From positions 294,642 through 305,239 of the forward strand of contig MU646477.1 in assembly GCA_026770585.1 (NCBI GenBank): a DNA stretch of 10,598 nucleotides, in the 5' to 3' direction. The DNA is from Baffinella frigidus. Its lineage: Eukaryota; Cryptophyceae; Cryptomonadales; Baffinellaceae. Position 1 is the stretch's first letter. Each line of letters opens with the position of its first letter. The notes under the pieces are model-generated. The model was not told the origin of the DNA. It made no database searches and saw nothing but the letters and a program-made list of their open reading frames with translations. This document shows positions 6,085 to 10,598 of this stretch, piece after piece. Both the position numbers and the translations under genes were made by a program.

Positions 6085-9000
6085 ACCCGTAACCCGTGTG
6101 TTTGTTCACACCTTGTTGCAGTCTGGCGTACGTCTGGGGATAAATCCCCCCTAGGAGACGTGACTTGTGTAAAGTCACTCGAACTACTCCTAGGCACTGC
6201 CGTACGAGTGTATCTTCGCAGCGTGTCGGGCGGCGTATTTCCGGATTCGTTGCGGGGGGGGGTCACCGGCTGCGAACGGCATCGCATCCAGTGACCGATT
6301 TCGGGTATACCTCGAGAATGCTCAAGGATCCTTTTTACATGTGGGGTTGTGAACATTTGTACCAGGATAGGGCATTCCAACCTCGCGCCTGGTATGATTG
6401 TCCTCTGTTCTAGCCAGGGGCTGTCTTCTCACGAATCTAGAACACCCCCCTCCGGTTTTAAGGCACGCCGGTAGAGGGGAACGTGAACCCTAAACCCTGC
6501 CACCAACCCTCACGGCTTGGGCAAATCGACGATTTTCGATTTCCCGATTTCAAGGGGAATTGGAGCCGTTGAAGTCGGATTCCGACTTGAACCCCTTTGA
6601 AATCCCAATCGAAAACCGTCGATTTGCCCAAGCCGTGAGGGTTGGTGGTTGGCCGCGAGCGAGAGGAGATCACTGTGGACAGCGGAGCGAGGTCCACTTA
6701 TGACGAAAGTTGTCGTCTAGGTCCACTTATGACGAAAGTTGTCGTCTAGGTCCACTTATGACGAAAGTTGTCGTCTAGGTCCACTTCTGACGAAAGTTGT
6801 CGTCTAGGTCCACTTATGACGAAAGTTGTCGTCTAGGTCCACTTCTGACGAAAGTTGTCGTCTAGGTCCACTTCTGACGAAAGTTGTCGTCTAGGTCCAC
6901 TTAGGACGTAACGTCCCCAACTCCTCAAGAGTGAGGTGGGCGTGGCCTTCGATGTGAGTGTAAATAAAAGCACCAAAGCACCAAACTTGCCCTCTGCTGC
7001 CAGTGGACGGACCAAGGAGGGCGTGTTTTGTTTCTAGTGTTTGGTGTTGAGTGTTGTGTCGGTAGGCTCAACGTCCCTCATATACTATCCACGAAGAGAA
7101 CGTATGTAGTGTTTCATTGGCAGCAGAGGGCAAGTGACGTCCCAAGTGGACCTCGACGACAACTTTCGTCATAATGTTTTGACGACAACTTTCGTCATAA
7201 TGTTTTGATGTTGAGTGTTGAGGGACCTTGGGAGACACACGTGACTTGTTTCTAATCGTGTTGGGTGTTGAGTGTTTAGTGCTCCAATTCCCCTTGAAAT
7301 CGGGGAATCGTGTTTAGTGTTTAGTGTTTAGTGTTTGGTGTTGAGTGTTGAGGGACCTTGGACACAGACGTGACGTGGGCGCCGAAGTCCGCCTTGATGT
7401 TGCCGCGGGGATCCGCCTGTTTCCGGGGAATTTTGAGTGAAATCCAGTTTATAAATTACAAGTGTTTCCGTAAGACATCGCTCCTCGTCCATTTACGCCT
7501 GCCTCCACGCGAGACCAGATTCGCGTCAGGAACTGATTCCTTGGGGAGGTCACACGAGAGAGAAGATAATCTCGAGGGACCTACCCAGAGTCGTATATCA
7601 CCAAGTGTACAACGTATACGAAGATAATGTGAGCCTCGGTCGGACAGGTGATGAGCCAAGGGGTCTCAGTGAAGGGTTTAGGGTTCAGGGTTCATTCAGG
7701 ATTTAGGATTTAGGGTTTAGGGATTAGGGTTGAAATGAAAGCACGCGAGACCTCATCGGGCTAACACTTTATTCATATCGAAAGATAACTGAACCAGTTC
7801 CCTAATTGGCGTTTTCATTTAATTAGGAGGCCTAATTAAGTTTACTATGCCCCAACTAATTTCTCCTATTCAACCTCCTATTGAAAAGGAACTGATTCAG
7901 CTATCTTCCGAGATGAGTATCATCTTGATGAGGTTTTTCAACACGCAAGAGACCATATCGTAAGACTTTGCGTTGCGACCCTTCAAAGGAAAGATGCTCT
8001 GGTTGATGGTCACAAAATGCTCTAGAGAAAGCAGAAGATGGGAAGAGTGGACTAGGAAGCATGTTAGGTGTCACGGGACTACTTTTTGGAGCTAAACAGC
8101 TAAATAAACGTCAAATTTTAGCTAAATAAACGTCAAATGTTAGCGGGCTGCTCCCCACCCTGGAGGCAACCCAGGTCCAAATCTTAAGTCAATCTCCCGC
8201 AGATGCGCCCGGATTCCGGGCGCATTTGTAAGGGAATTGACTCAAGAAACCATCGATTTGCCCATAAGTTGCCTCCAGGGTGGCTTACACCGTTTTGGAG
8301 AGCTCGATCCCAGCTGTCCTTAGCCGTTTTCAAAAGTACCCCAGCTATTTTGGTTCGGCAAATAGGAGGGGTCAAATATCACGTTTTTCTAGGAGATGTT
8401 CGTTAATTCGTGGCTAATTTACTAGACGACATGTTGATTTTAGGCAACTGCTTTCAATATTAAAGTTTTGTGAAAGAAGTGATGATACCATCGATCTGAA
8501 TGTCATGCCTCGAGTTGACCCCAGGGTATATTTGGCAACTTAAGATCACGTTGCCCACGAAACCGCTAGGATTCCTAGCGGTCGTGATGAAAGATTTCTG
8601 GTACAAAAAGTCGAAAAAGTATTGTAGTGGCACAAATCTGTCAACTTTTGTGATCGAGGGTTATTGAACGATTTGACCCCTACTCAGCTCCAGGCTGGGT
8701 ATGCATCTTTTATGTCATGATATGCAGCTACCATGACATACATTGTGTAGTAGATTCGTCCCGCATTGACGAACAGTCCCGAATAACCTAACACGTTCCG
8801 ATGTTGTATCAGTCAGTCAAGGCGTCGCTGAACACGGTGGATTGAATAGGAGAAATCAATTAGGGCATAGTAAACTTGATTAGGCGTCCTAATTAAACGA
8901 GAACCGCTAATTAGGGAAGTGATTACGGTGGATTACCGCGCGGTAAGAGGTCGAGTTACAATCCATCCGGAAAATGCTCGTATGAGCGGCCGACACGGGG

Positions 9001-10478
9001 TACAGTAAGTGGCACGATGCGTAGCATGTGCGGCGCTGACGCTGGTTGTTTGGCAATAAATTATCAATCTCTCTTACCGCGAGCTTGAAGTCGTCGATGA
9101 GGGTCTTCTCAGGGCCGAGGAAGCCCATCGAGAGCATGCAGAGGTCGCACTCGAACACCTGTTTGATTTGGGGTTCAGAGTTTAGGGTTTATGGTTTATG
9201 GTGTGGGGTTGAGGGTTCCGTGTCACTCTGGAAAGTCCGGTTCAAGTTTCAATTTGGGTCAGGGTTTGGGGTTTGGGGTTTGGGGTTTGGGGTTCGGTCG
9301 CAATCGAACACCTGAAAACCACTGCCTTGAGGAGAAATTGACTTTTGGCAACCCCTTCCAAGAATCTGGCGTGGTACGCTTCAAGTTTGGGGTTCTATCA
9401 ATTCGGGTCAGGGTTTGGGGGTTGGGGTTCAGGGTTTAGGGTTTAGGGCGTAGGGTTCAGGGTTCCGTGTCACTCTCTGGAAAGTCCTCCGAACACAGGG
9501 GAGGTCAATCCGAGGGGAGGTGAATCCGAGGGGAGGTCAATCCGAGGGGAGGTGAATCTGAGGGGAGGTGAATCTGAGGGGAGGTGAATCCGAGGGGAGG
9601 TGAATCCGAACGACAAGGGACCCGGAATCTTGAGGGGCGGGGGGCGGGGGGTCCTTCAGGTCCTGTAGGTTTTAAATGCTCCCAACATAGCCCAACGATA
9701 CGCCCTTCCGTAGAAAGGACTGCAGAGAAAGCTTTAGGGGCGTTCAGGGTTCGAGGGGGCGTAGTGTTCAGGGTTTAGGGCTTATGGGTAGGAGGTGGAG
9801 TTAGAATCCATCCGGAAAATGCTCGTATGAGCGGCCAGCACGGGGGTACAGCAAGCGGCACAATGCGTCGAGCATGTGCGGCGCTGACGCTGGTTGGTTG
9901 GCAATAAATTATCAATATCTCTTTGGGGCTCATGACCTGCTCGGACCCCGGGACCTCGCTCATGGCGAGGGGCCGGGGGCAGGGGGGCGTTGAGGGTTCG
10001 AGGGGGCGTAGTGTTCAGGGTTCCGGTGTGAGCCTCGGTCCTCGGTCGGACAGGTGATGAGCCTCGGTGGTAGTGTAGGGCTCGTAACCTCCTCGGACCC
10101 CGGGACCTCGCTCATGACGAACCTTTCTACGGAAGGGCGTGTCATTAGGCTATGTTGGGCGAAATTAAAACCTAAAGGACCTAACGGGCCGGCTACGGAA
10201 AGGTGTGTCGTTGGGCTATGTTGGGCGAAATCAAAACCTGAAGGACCTAAAGGACCTTCGCCCCCGGGCGTCCTAGGGTTCGAGGGGGCGTAGTGTTCAG
10301 TCTGGGGATATTACCCCATGTAGGATCCCGGAGTGACTTTACACAGAGTAGCCCCAGATTCAGGGTGTAGGGGCTCTTAGCCCCAGATTCAGGGTGTGGG
10401 GCTCATGACCTGCTCGGAGCCCGGGACCTCGCTCATGGCGAAGCGCCCCTGGGCGTCCTTGGCCCATTCGACGCGCAC
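4139..10478 (-). CDS. gltD: Glutamate synthase beta-type domain, C-terminal part (five exons joined, 5' end beyond window)
   Basis: Five exons on the minus strand, 10478-10410, 9158-9078, 7416-7357, 5659-5600 and 4198-4139, join in frame to 109 residues and a TAA stop. The order of motifs ([51 protein letters not shown]) matches, from established knowledge, the C-terminus of the glutamate synthase small subunit (GltD) and of the fused NADH-GOGAT of eukaryotes. This domain oxidises NAD(P)H through FAD and passes electrons to the glutamine-amide-transferring part, which makes glutamate from glutamine and 2-oxoglutarate. All inferred introns start GT and end CAG, and every exon is a multiple of three. 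Third codon positions are almost all G or C, unlike the introns. Whether the enzyme is fused (GLT1-like) or a separate small subunit cannot be decided, because the rest lies past position 10598. All five exons are open, so the gene looks functional despite very repeat-rich introns. Confidence 0.9.
4201..4418 (+). repeat. 31-bp tandem array, seven units
   Basis: Units begin at 4201, 4232, 4264, 4295, 4326, 4357 and 4388, each starting GAAACCGCGCGAGTT, then a G-run, then GTCAGTTCAC. They differ mainly in G-run length and one C/G. The array abuts the acceptor of exon E on its left. Confidence 0.95.
4423..4490 (-). mobile_element. Family C element, reversed copy in the D-E intron
   Basis: GTTCCGGTGTCCGCCTATGT, GAGCTCGAAGAACC and doubled AAAGGACCT are the reverse complement of the 2234-2280 arm. 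It abuts the 31-bp array. Confidence 0.75.
4681..4730 (+). repeat. 20-bp tandem repeat, 2.5 units
   Basis: Unit AGGCTCACAACTATGAGTCG at 4681-4700 and 4701-4720, partial at 4721-4730. Confidence 0.9.
5077..5216. mobile_element. 140-bp hairpin element with about 60-bp arms
   Basis: The first 39 bp (5077-5115) and last 39 bp (5178-5216) are perfect inverted repeats. Pairing continues inward for about 20 more bases with one mismatch and one indel, leaving a loop near 20 bp. It interrupts a GTGTGGGTGTGGGG tract, which continues on both sides. TA (5078-5079, 5214-5215) may be its target duplication. Confidence 0.88.
5357..5396 (-). pseudogene. Truncated copy of exon D (copy 3) in minisatellite
   Basis: It covers the same 40 bases as the copy at 5487, but TGG (Trp) is CGG (Arg) and the donor is GTACGACA. 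The amino-acid change at a conserved position suggests this copy is not under coding constraint. Confidence 0.87.
5487..5526 (-). pseudogene. Truncated copy of exon D (copy 2) in minisatellite
   Basis: The last 40 bases of exon D ([13 protein letters not shown]) are repeated with the GTGCGACA donor. Upstream they run straight into the AACCCAACC minisatellite, without the AAGD half or an acceptor. Confidence 0.88.
5600..5659 (-). CDS. gltD: Glutamate synthase exon D (AAGD motif)
   Basis: This 60-nt, 20-residue exon reads [19 protein letters not shown] plus a final Glu. It is the most conserved part of the domain: the [16 protein letters not shown] block closes the FAD-binding site in the GltD family. 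The acceptor is ggagCAG and the donor is GTGCGACA. Phase is 0 at both ends, so it joins exon C (SVSK) to exon E (GRECARE). Two further copies of its last 40 bases, at 5487-5526 and 5357-5396, are embedded in the 16-bp minisatellite of the downstream intron. Only this copy has the AAGD half and an acceptor, so it is taken as the working exon. Confidence 0.93.
5745..5894. mobile_element. MITE-like family B, copy 4 with doubled inner end
   Basis: CAGGGGTACC starts at 5745 after TA, and the right end finishes CCCCTG at 5894 before TT. A 16-bp piece GCTCATAAGAAACTGC is tandemly duplicated at 5757-5772 and 5773-5788. It lies in the exon C-D intron. Confidence 0.85.
6021..6087 (+). repeat. CAACCCT telomere-like tract
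   Basis: CAACCCT repeats about seven times with variants (CTAAGCT, CGTAACC). It is the reverse complement of AGGGTTG, a variant of the plant/algal-type 7-mer. Confidence 0.85.
6500..6648. mobile_element. 149-bp hairpin element
   Basis: Perfect 32-bp ends (6500-6531, 6617-6648; CCACCAACCCTCACGGC ...) enclose further imperfect pairing and a central palindrome AAGTCGGATTCCGACTT (6572-6588). A reversed fragment of its interior is at 7282-7304. Confidence 0.85.
6691..6905 (+). repeat. 29-bp tandem array, seven full units
   Basis: Units start at 6691, 6720, 6749, 6778, 6807, 6836 and 6865, with a partial eighth at 6894. Each carries GGTCCACTT, then GACGAAAGTTGTCGTC. One variable base (A or C) after CTT distinguishes units. 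Confidence 0.95.
6894..7152. mobile_element. Inverted-repeat element flanked by 29-bp repeat
   Basis: GGTCCACTTAGGACGT (6894) has its inverse with one change at 7137-7152. A second inverted pair ACTTGCCCTCTGCTGCC lies at 6985-7005 and 7115-7135. The interior has GTGTTGAG-type 7-mers and no ORF of note. Confidence 0.65.
7153..7205 (-). repeat. Inverted copies of the 29-bp array unit
   Basis: GACGACAACTTTCGTCATAA occurs twice (about 7154 and 7181), the reverse complement of the array at 6691-6893. They are joined by TGTTTT instead of the GGTCCAC part. Confidence 0.88.
7214..7246 (-). pseudogene. Degraded copy of exon C 3' end and donor
   Basis: The stretch with GTTGAGGGACCTTGG and then acgtgac repeats 7344-7374 about 130 bp away. 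It therefore contains the last bases of exon C and its GTCCCTCAAC donor in altered form. Confidence 0.6.
7310..7352 (+). repeat. GTGTTTA 7-mer tract next to exon C
   Basis: GTGTTTA occurs three times in a row, followed by GTGTTTG, GTGTTGA and GTGTTGA, just downstream of the exon C donor. The length matches telomere-like units, but the sequence is shifted. Confidence 0.8.
7357..7416 (-). CDS. gltD: Glutamate synthase exon C
   Basis: This 60-nt, 20-residue exon contains [11 protein letters not shown] followed by AHVTSVSK. I looked for it because GltD proteins need a 'D.RGN.KADYG...TSV.G' stretch between the GFLGPE and AAGD motifs, and the sequence supplies it at the expected place and in frame. 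The acceptor is ggaaaCAG and the donor is GTCCCTCA, a weak match after the first two bases. Phase is 0 on both sides. The usual Pro-Gly before VFAAGD is Ser-Lys here. The last bases of this exon and the first of the intron are repeated in degraded form at about 7214-7246. Confidence 0.88.
7629..7657 (+). repeat. Family J repeat, intron B-C copy
   Basis: GTGAGCCTCGGTCGGACAGG then TGATGAGCC. It is matched at 2053-2086 (diverged) and 10028-10066 (with a CCTCGGT duplication). Confidence 0.8.
7672..7732 (+). repeat. Degenerate TTTAGGG tract
   Basis: AGGGTTTAGGGTTCAGGG, TTTAGGATTTAGGG and TTTAGGGATTAGGG are imperfect TTTAGGG units in an intron. Confidence 0.8.
7773..7916 (-). mobile_element. MITE-like family E, copy 2
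   Basis: It is 144 bp, the same length as copy 1 and in reverse orientation, with end repeats at 7773-7801 and 7888-7916. It sits in the exon B-C intron. The flanks are TTAT and GTAT. Confidence 0.82.
8098..8141 (+). repeat. 22-bp tandem duplication
   Basis: AGCTAAATAAACGTCAAATT plus TT, then the same with GTT, lies just left of hairpin element H. Confidence 0.85.
8155..8283. mobile_element. 129-bp hairpin element H
   Basis: The ends CCACCCTGGAGGCAAC (8155-8170, 8268-8283) are perfect inverted repeats. Inside are imperfect arms (tcttaagtcaat / attgactcaaga) and an inner stem ATGCGCCCGGA (8203-8225). ORFs on both strands through it mirror one another and are not genes. Confidence 0.8.
8843..8921 (+). 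mobile_element. Family E core, both ends lost
   Basis: GAATAGGAGAAATCAATTAG through AATTAGGGAAGTGATT matches the centre of family E. Both outer ends are missing. The 10-bp sequence ACGGTGGATT stands on each side (8834-8843, 8925-8934). Confidence 0.75.
8947..9075 (+). repeat. Exon B intron start, source of repeat at 9790
   Basis: It is adjacent to the GTAAGAG donor of exon B and shares AATCCATCCGGAAAATGCTC through AATAAATTATCAAT with 9790-9923. Confidence 0.88.
9078..9158 (-). CDS. gltD: Glutamate synthase exon B
   Basis: This 81-nt, 27-residue exon reads [19 protein letters not shown], then LIDDFKLA. It matches the GltD segment usually written 'F.ADLVLLAMGFLGPE', a strand and loop of the nucleotide-binding fold. 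The first Cys stands where a small residue is common, and the second where Val is common. The acceptor on the minus strand is tcaaaCAG and the donor is GTAAGAG, the best donor match in the gene. Phase is 0 at both ends. A short copy of its first 16 or so bases with the CAG acceptor is seen upstream at 9296-9314, and the first part of its downstream intron is duplicated at 9790-9923. Confidence 0.92.
9172..9475 (+). repeat. Telomere-like tracts with duplicated flank
   Basis: GGGTTTGGGGTTTGG blocks (about 9172-9210, 9252-9295, 9408-9460) alternate with two copies of GGGTTCCGTGTCACTCT (9213, 9459), each leading to GGAAAGTCC. Frames through it give Gly-Val/Phe-Gly repeats that are not real proteins. 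Confidence 0.8.
9296..9314 (-). pseudogene. Fragment of exon B 5' end with CAG acceptor
   Basis: The minus strand carries CAG|GTGTTCGA followed by TTGCGACC, matching the acceptor and first codons of exon B with one change (Glu to Asp). It sits at the end of a GGGTTTG tract, about 150 bp upstream of the real exon B start. It could act as a decoy acceptor. Confidence 0.65.
9498..9609 (+). repeat. 16-bp tandem array, seven units
   Basis: GGGGAGGTGAATCCGA or a close variant repeats with period 16 at 9498, 9514, 9530, 9546, 9562, 9578 and 9594. Confidence 0.93.
9650..9731 (+). mobile_element. Family C element, copy in A-B intron
   Basis: It contains CCTTCAGGTCCTGTAGG, CTCCCAACATAGCCCAACG and CCTTCCGTAGAAAGGACTGC, closest to the copies at 587 and 1962. 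Confidence 0.72.
9790..9923 (+). repeat. Copy of the exon B downstream intron start
   Basis: About 130 bp match 8947-9075 closely (AATCCATCCGGAAAATGCTC ... GGCAATAAATTATCAAT), with small indels. The original lies directly beyond the exon B donor; this copy lies beyond an exon A donor copy. Confidence 0.9.
9937..9974 (-). pseudogene. Partial copy of exon A 3' end with donor (copy 1)
   Basis: On the minus strand it encodes [10 protein letters not shown] and then the same GTCATGAG donor as exon A. The match stops upstream of the Ala-Met. After the donor the sequence changes within about 15 bases to a copy of the first part of the exon B-C intron, so the junction is chimeric. There is no acceptor, so it is probably not spliced in. 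Confidence 0.8.
10027..10068 (+). repeat. Family J repeat, intron A-B copy
   Basis: GTGAGCCTCGGTCCTCGGTC then GGACAGGTGATGAGCCTCGG; the CTCGGTC part is doubled. Confidence 0.8.
10089..10120 (-). pseudogene. Partial copy of exon A 3' end with donor (copy 2)
   Basis: It encodes MSEVPGSEE and is followed by GTTACGAG, a drifted form of the exon A donor. Its upstream side is joined directly to a reversed family-C element at 10118. Confidence 0.78.
10118..10257 (-). mobile_element. Two family C copies in tandem, reversed
   Basis: Two head-to-tail units (about 10118-10190 and 10191-10257) each contain CTATGTTGGGCGAAAT and doubled AAAGGACCT, with TACGGAAGGG or TACGGAAAGG at the left. The first is joined to the exon A fragment at 10089. 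Confidence 0.75.
10410..10478 (-). CDS. gltD: Glutamate synthase exon A (first visible exon)
   Basis: This 69-nt, 23-residue exon begins [13 protein letters not shown] and ends [10 protein letters not shown]. In GltD-type proteins a segment of the form 'V.VEW.KD..GR....EVPGSE' lies just before the 'DLVLLAMGFLGPE' strand, and this exon matches that position. On the minus strand it follows an acceptor reading gaagCAG and is followed by a donor reading GTCATGAG, so CAG|GT stands at its 3' end. It is phase 0 on both sides. The preceding exon should lie to the right of the window. Two extra copies of its 3' half, still with a GT donor, lie in the downstream intron at 9937 and 10089. The identity is clear; the exact acceptor rests on the family match and the CAG. 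Confidence 0.88.
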
Positions 10479-10503
10479 CTGCTTCAGGCTTTGGGATTTA
10501 GGG

Positions 10504-10573
10504 CCGTAGGCCGAGGGATCCTAGGACCAAAAAGTCTCGGCCTACGGTAGGAGGTCCTAGGCAATGCCGTAGG
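10504..10573. mobile_element. Family F-related hairpin
   Basis: A 12-bp stem CCGTAGGCCGAG (10504-10515, inverse 10536-10547) is followed by TAGGAGGTCCTAGGCAATGC, the same as the right part of family F at 1576-1597. Confidence 0.65.
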
Positions 10574-10598
10574 ATTCAGGATTTAGGGTGTGAAGGGT

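Larger units (their letters stand above)
5660..7356 (-). other. Intron between exons C and D
   Basis: This 1.70-kb intron reads from GTCCCTCA to ggagCAG. It contains a family-B element (5745-5894), a CAACCCT telomere-like tract, a 149-bp hairpin (6500-6648), the 29-bp array with inverted copies, and GTGTTTA-type 7-mers. The stretch 6088-6480 looks mostly unique, apart from a small hairpin at 6160-6178 that resembles sequence near 10300-10360. I find no further coding sequence. Confidence 0.82.
7417..9077 (-). other. Intron between exons B and C
   Basis: This 1.66-kb intron reads from GTAAGAG to ggaaaCAG. It holds two family-E elements in opposite orientation, the hairpin element at 8155-8283, a telomere-like tract near 7672-7732 and a family-J repeat at 7629-7657. 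The stretch 8284-8830 is more AT-rich and apparently unique, with small hairpins at 8563-8581 and 8711-8740 and no coding sequence that I recognise. Confidence 0.82.
9746..10300 (+). repeat. Three dispersed 26-bp copies
   Basis: AGGGTTCGAGGGGGCGTAGT plus GTTCAG is identical at 9746-9771, 9993-10018 and 10275-10300. The first two precede telomere-like or GGTTCC sequence, and the last precedes a TCTGGGG hairpin. Confidence 0.88.
9159..10409 (-). other. Intron between exons A and B
   Basis: This 1.25-kb intron reads from GTCATGAG to tcaaaCAG. It holds two copies of the 3' end of exon A, three family-C elements, three identical 26-bp repeats, a family-J repeat, a seven-copy 16-bp array, telomere-like tracts and a copy of the start of the next intron. 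Flanks read CAG|GT at both ends, a 5-bp direct repeat. I see no other gene in it. Confidence 0.82.

Noticed and set aside
5947-6413. ORFs of 82-115 residues in the C-D intron
   Set aside because: They partly translate the CAACCCT tract ([13 protein letters not shown]) and otherwise show no recognisable motif.
4201-6905. CRISPR-like arrays (31-bp and 29-bp units)
   Set aside because: Units are directly tandem with no unique spacers, and the context is a spliced eukaryotic gene.
6985-7135. GCAGCAGAGGGCAAGTG resembling a CTCF core site
   Set aside because: The match is part of an inverted-repeat pair, and CTCF is an animal protein not expected in this kind of organism.
8184-8406. Two ORFs on opposite strands around 8200-8400
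   Set aside because: They share the hairpin element H, so their sequences mirror each other. No recognised domain and no GC-ending codon bias like that of the true exons.
9046-9439. ORFs rich in [11 protein letters not shown]
   Set aside because: They read the telomere-like GGGTTTG tracts on the strand opposite to exon B. No domain and no conserved codon pattern.
1-10598. tRNA, rRNA or snRNA genes
   Set aside because: No tRNA B-box with matching cloverleaf arms and no conserved rRNA blocks were seen on either strand. The hairpins are long and perfect, as in inverted-repeat elements.

Overview
This window looks like nuclear DNA from an intron-rich eukaryote, most likely an alga or other protist. 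The evidence is spliced exons with GT...AG borders, codons that end almost always in G or C, scattered degenerate 7-mers related to the TTTAGGG telomere repeat, and dense short inverted-repeat elements. A cryptophyte is my best guess, from a vague memory of similar repeat-derived 'proteins' in such genomes, but the sequence does not prove it. I see nothing bacterial in the layout.

The one real gene is on the minus strand, and no single long ORF shows it. It is the 3' end of a glutamate synthase (GOGAT) beta/small-subunit-type gene, split into five tiny exons of 69, 81, 60, 60 and 60 nt: 10410-10478, 9078-9158, 7357-7416, 5600-5659 and 4139-4198. The last ends in TAA. All are phase 0, and joined in order they give 109 collinear C-terminal residues of the FAD/NAD(P)H-binding domain. 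Landmarks are [40 protein letters not shown] and [10 protein letters not shown]. The gene continues beyond the right edge.

The four introns (about 1.25, 1.66, 1.70 and 1.40 kb) are built almost wholly of repeats: minisatellites (16, 20, 29 and 31 bp units), telomere-like tracts, large hairpins and MITE-like elements. Partial copies of the exons themselves, often still joined to their splice donor or acceptor, lie in the flanking introns. The terminal exon also has a partial copy past the stop codon.

Positions 1-4138, downstream of the stop codon, hold no gene I can recognise. They are a mosaic of at least six inverted-repeat families. Several carry flanking TA dinucleotides, and one insertion is nested cleanly inside another family, which shows its TA target duplication. 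Different families share a palindromic core (CTACGGTAG / CCTAGG). Most short ORFs here are translations of these repeats and are not reported as genes.
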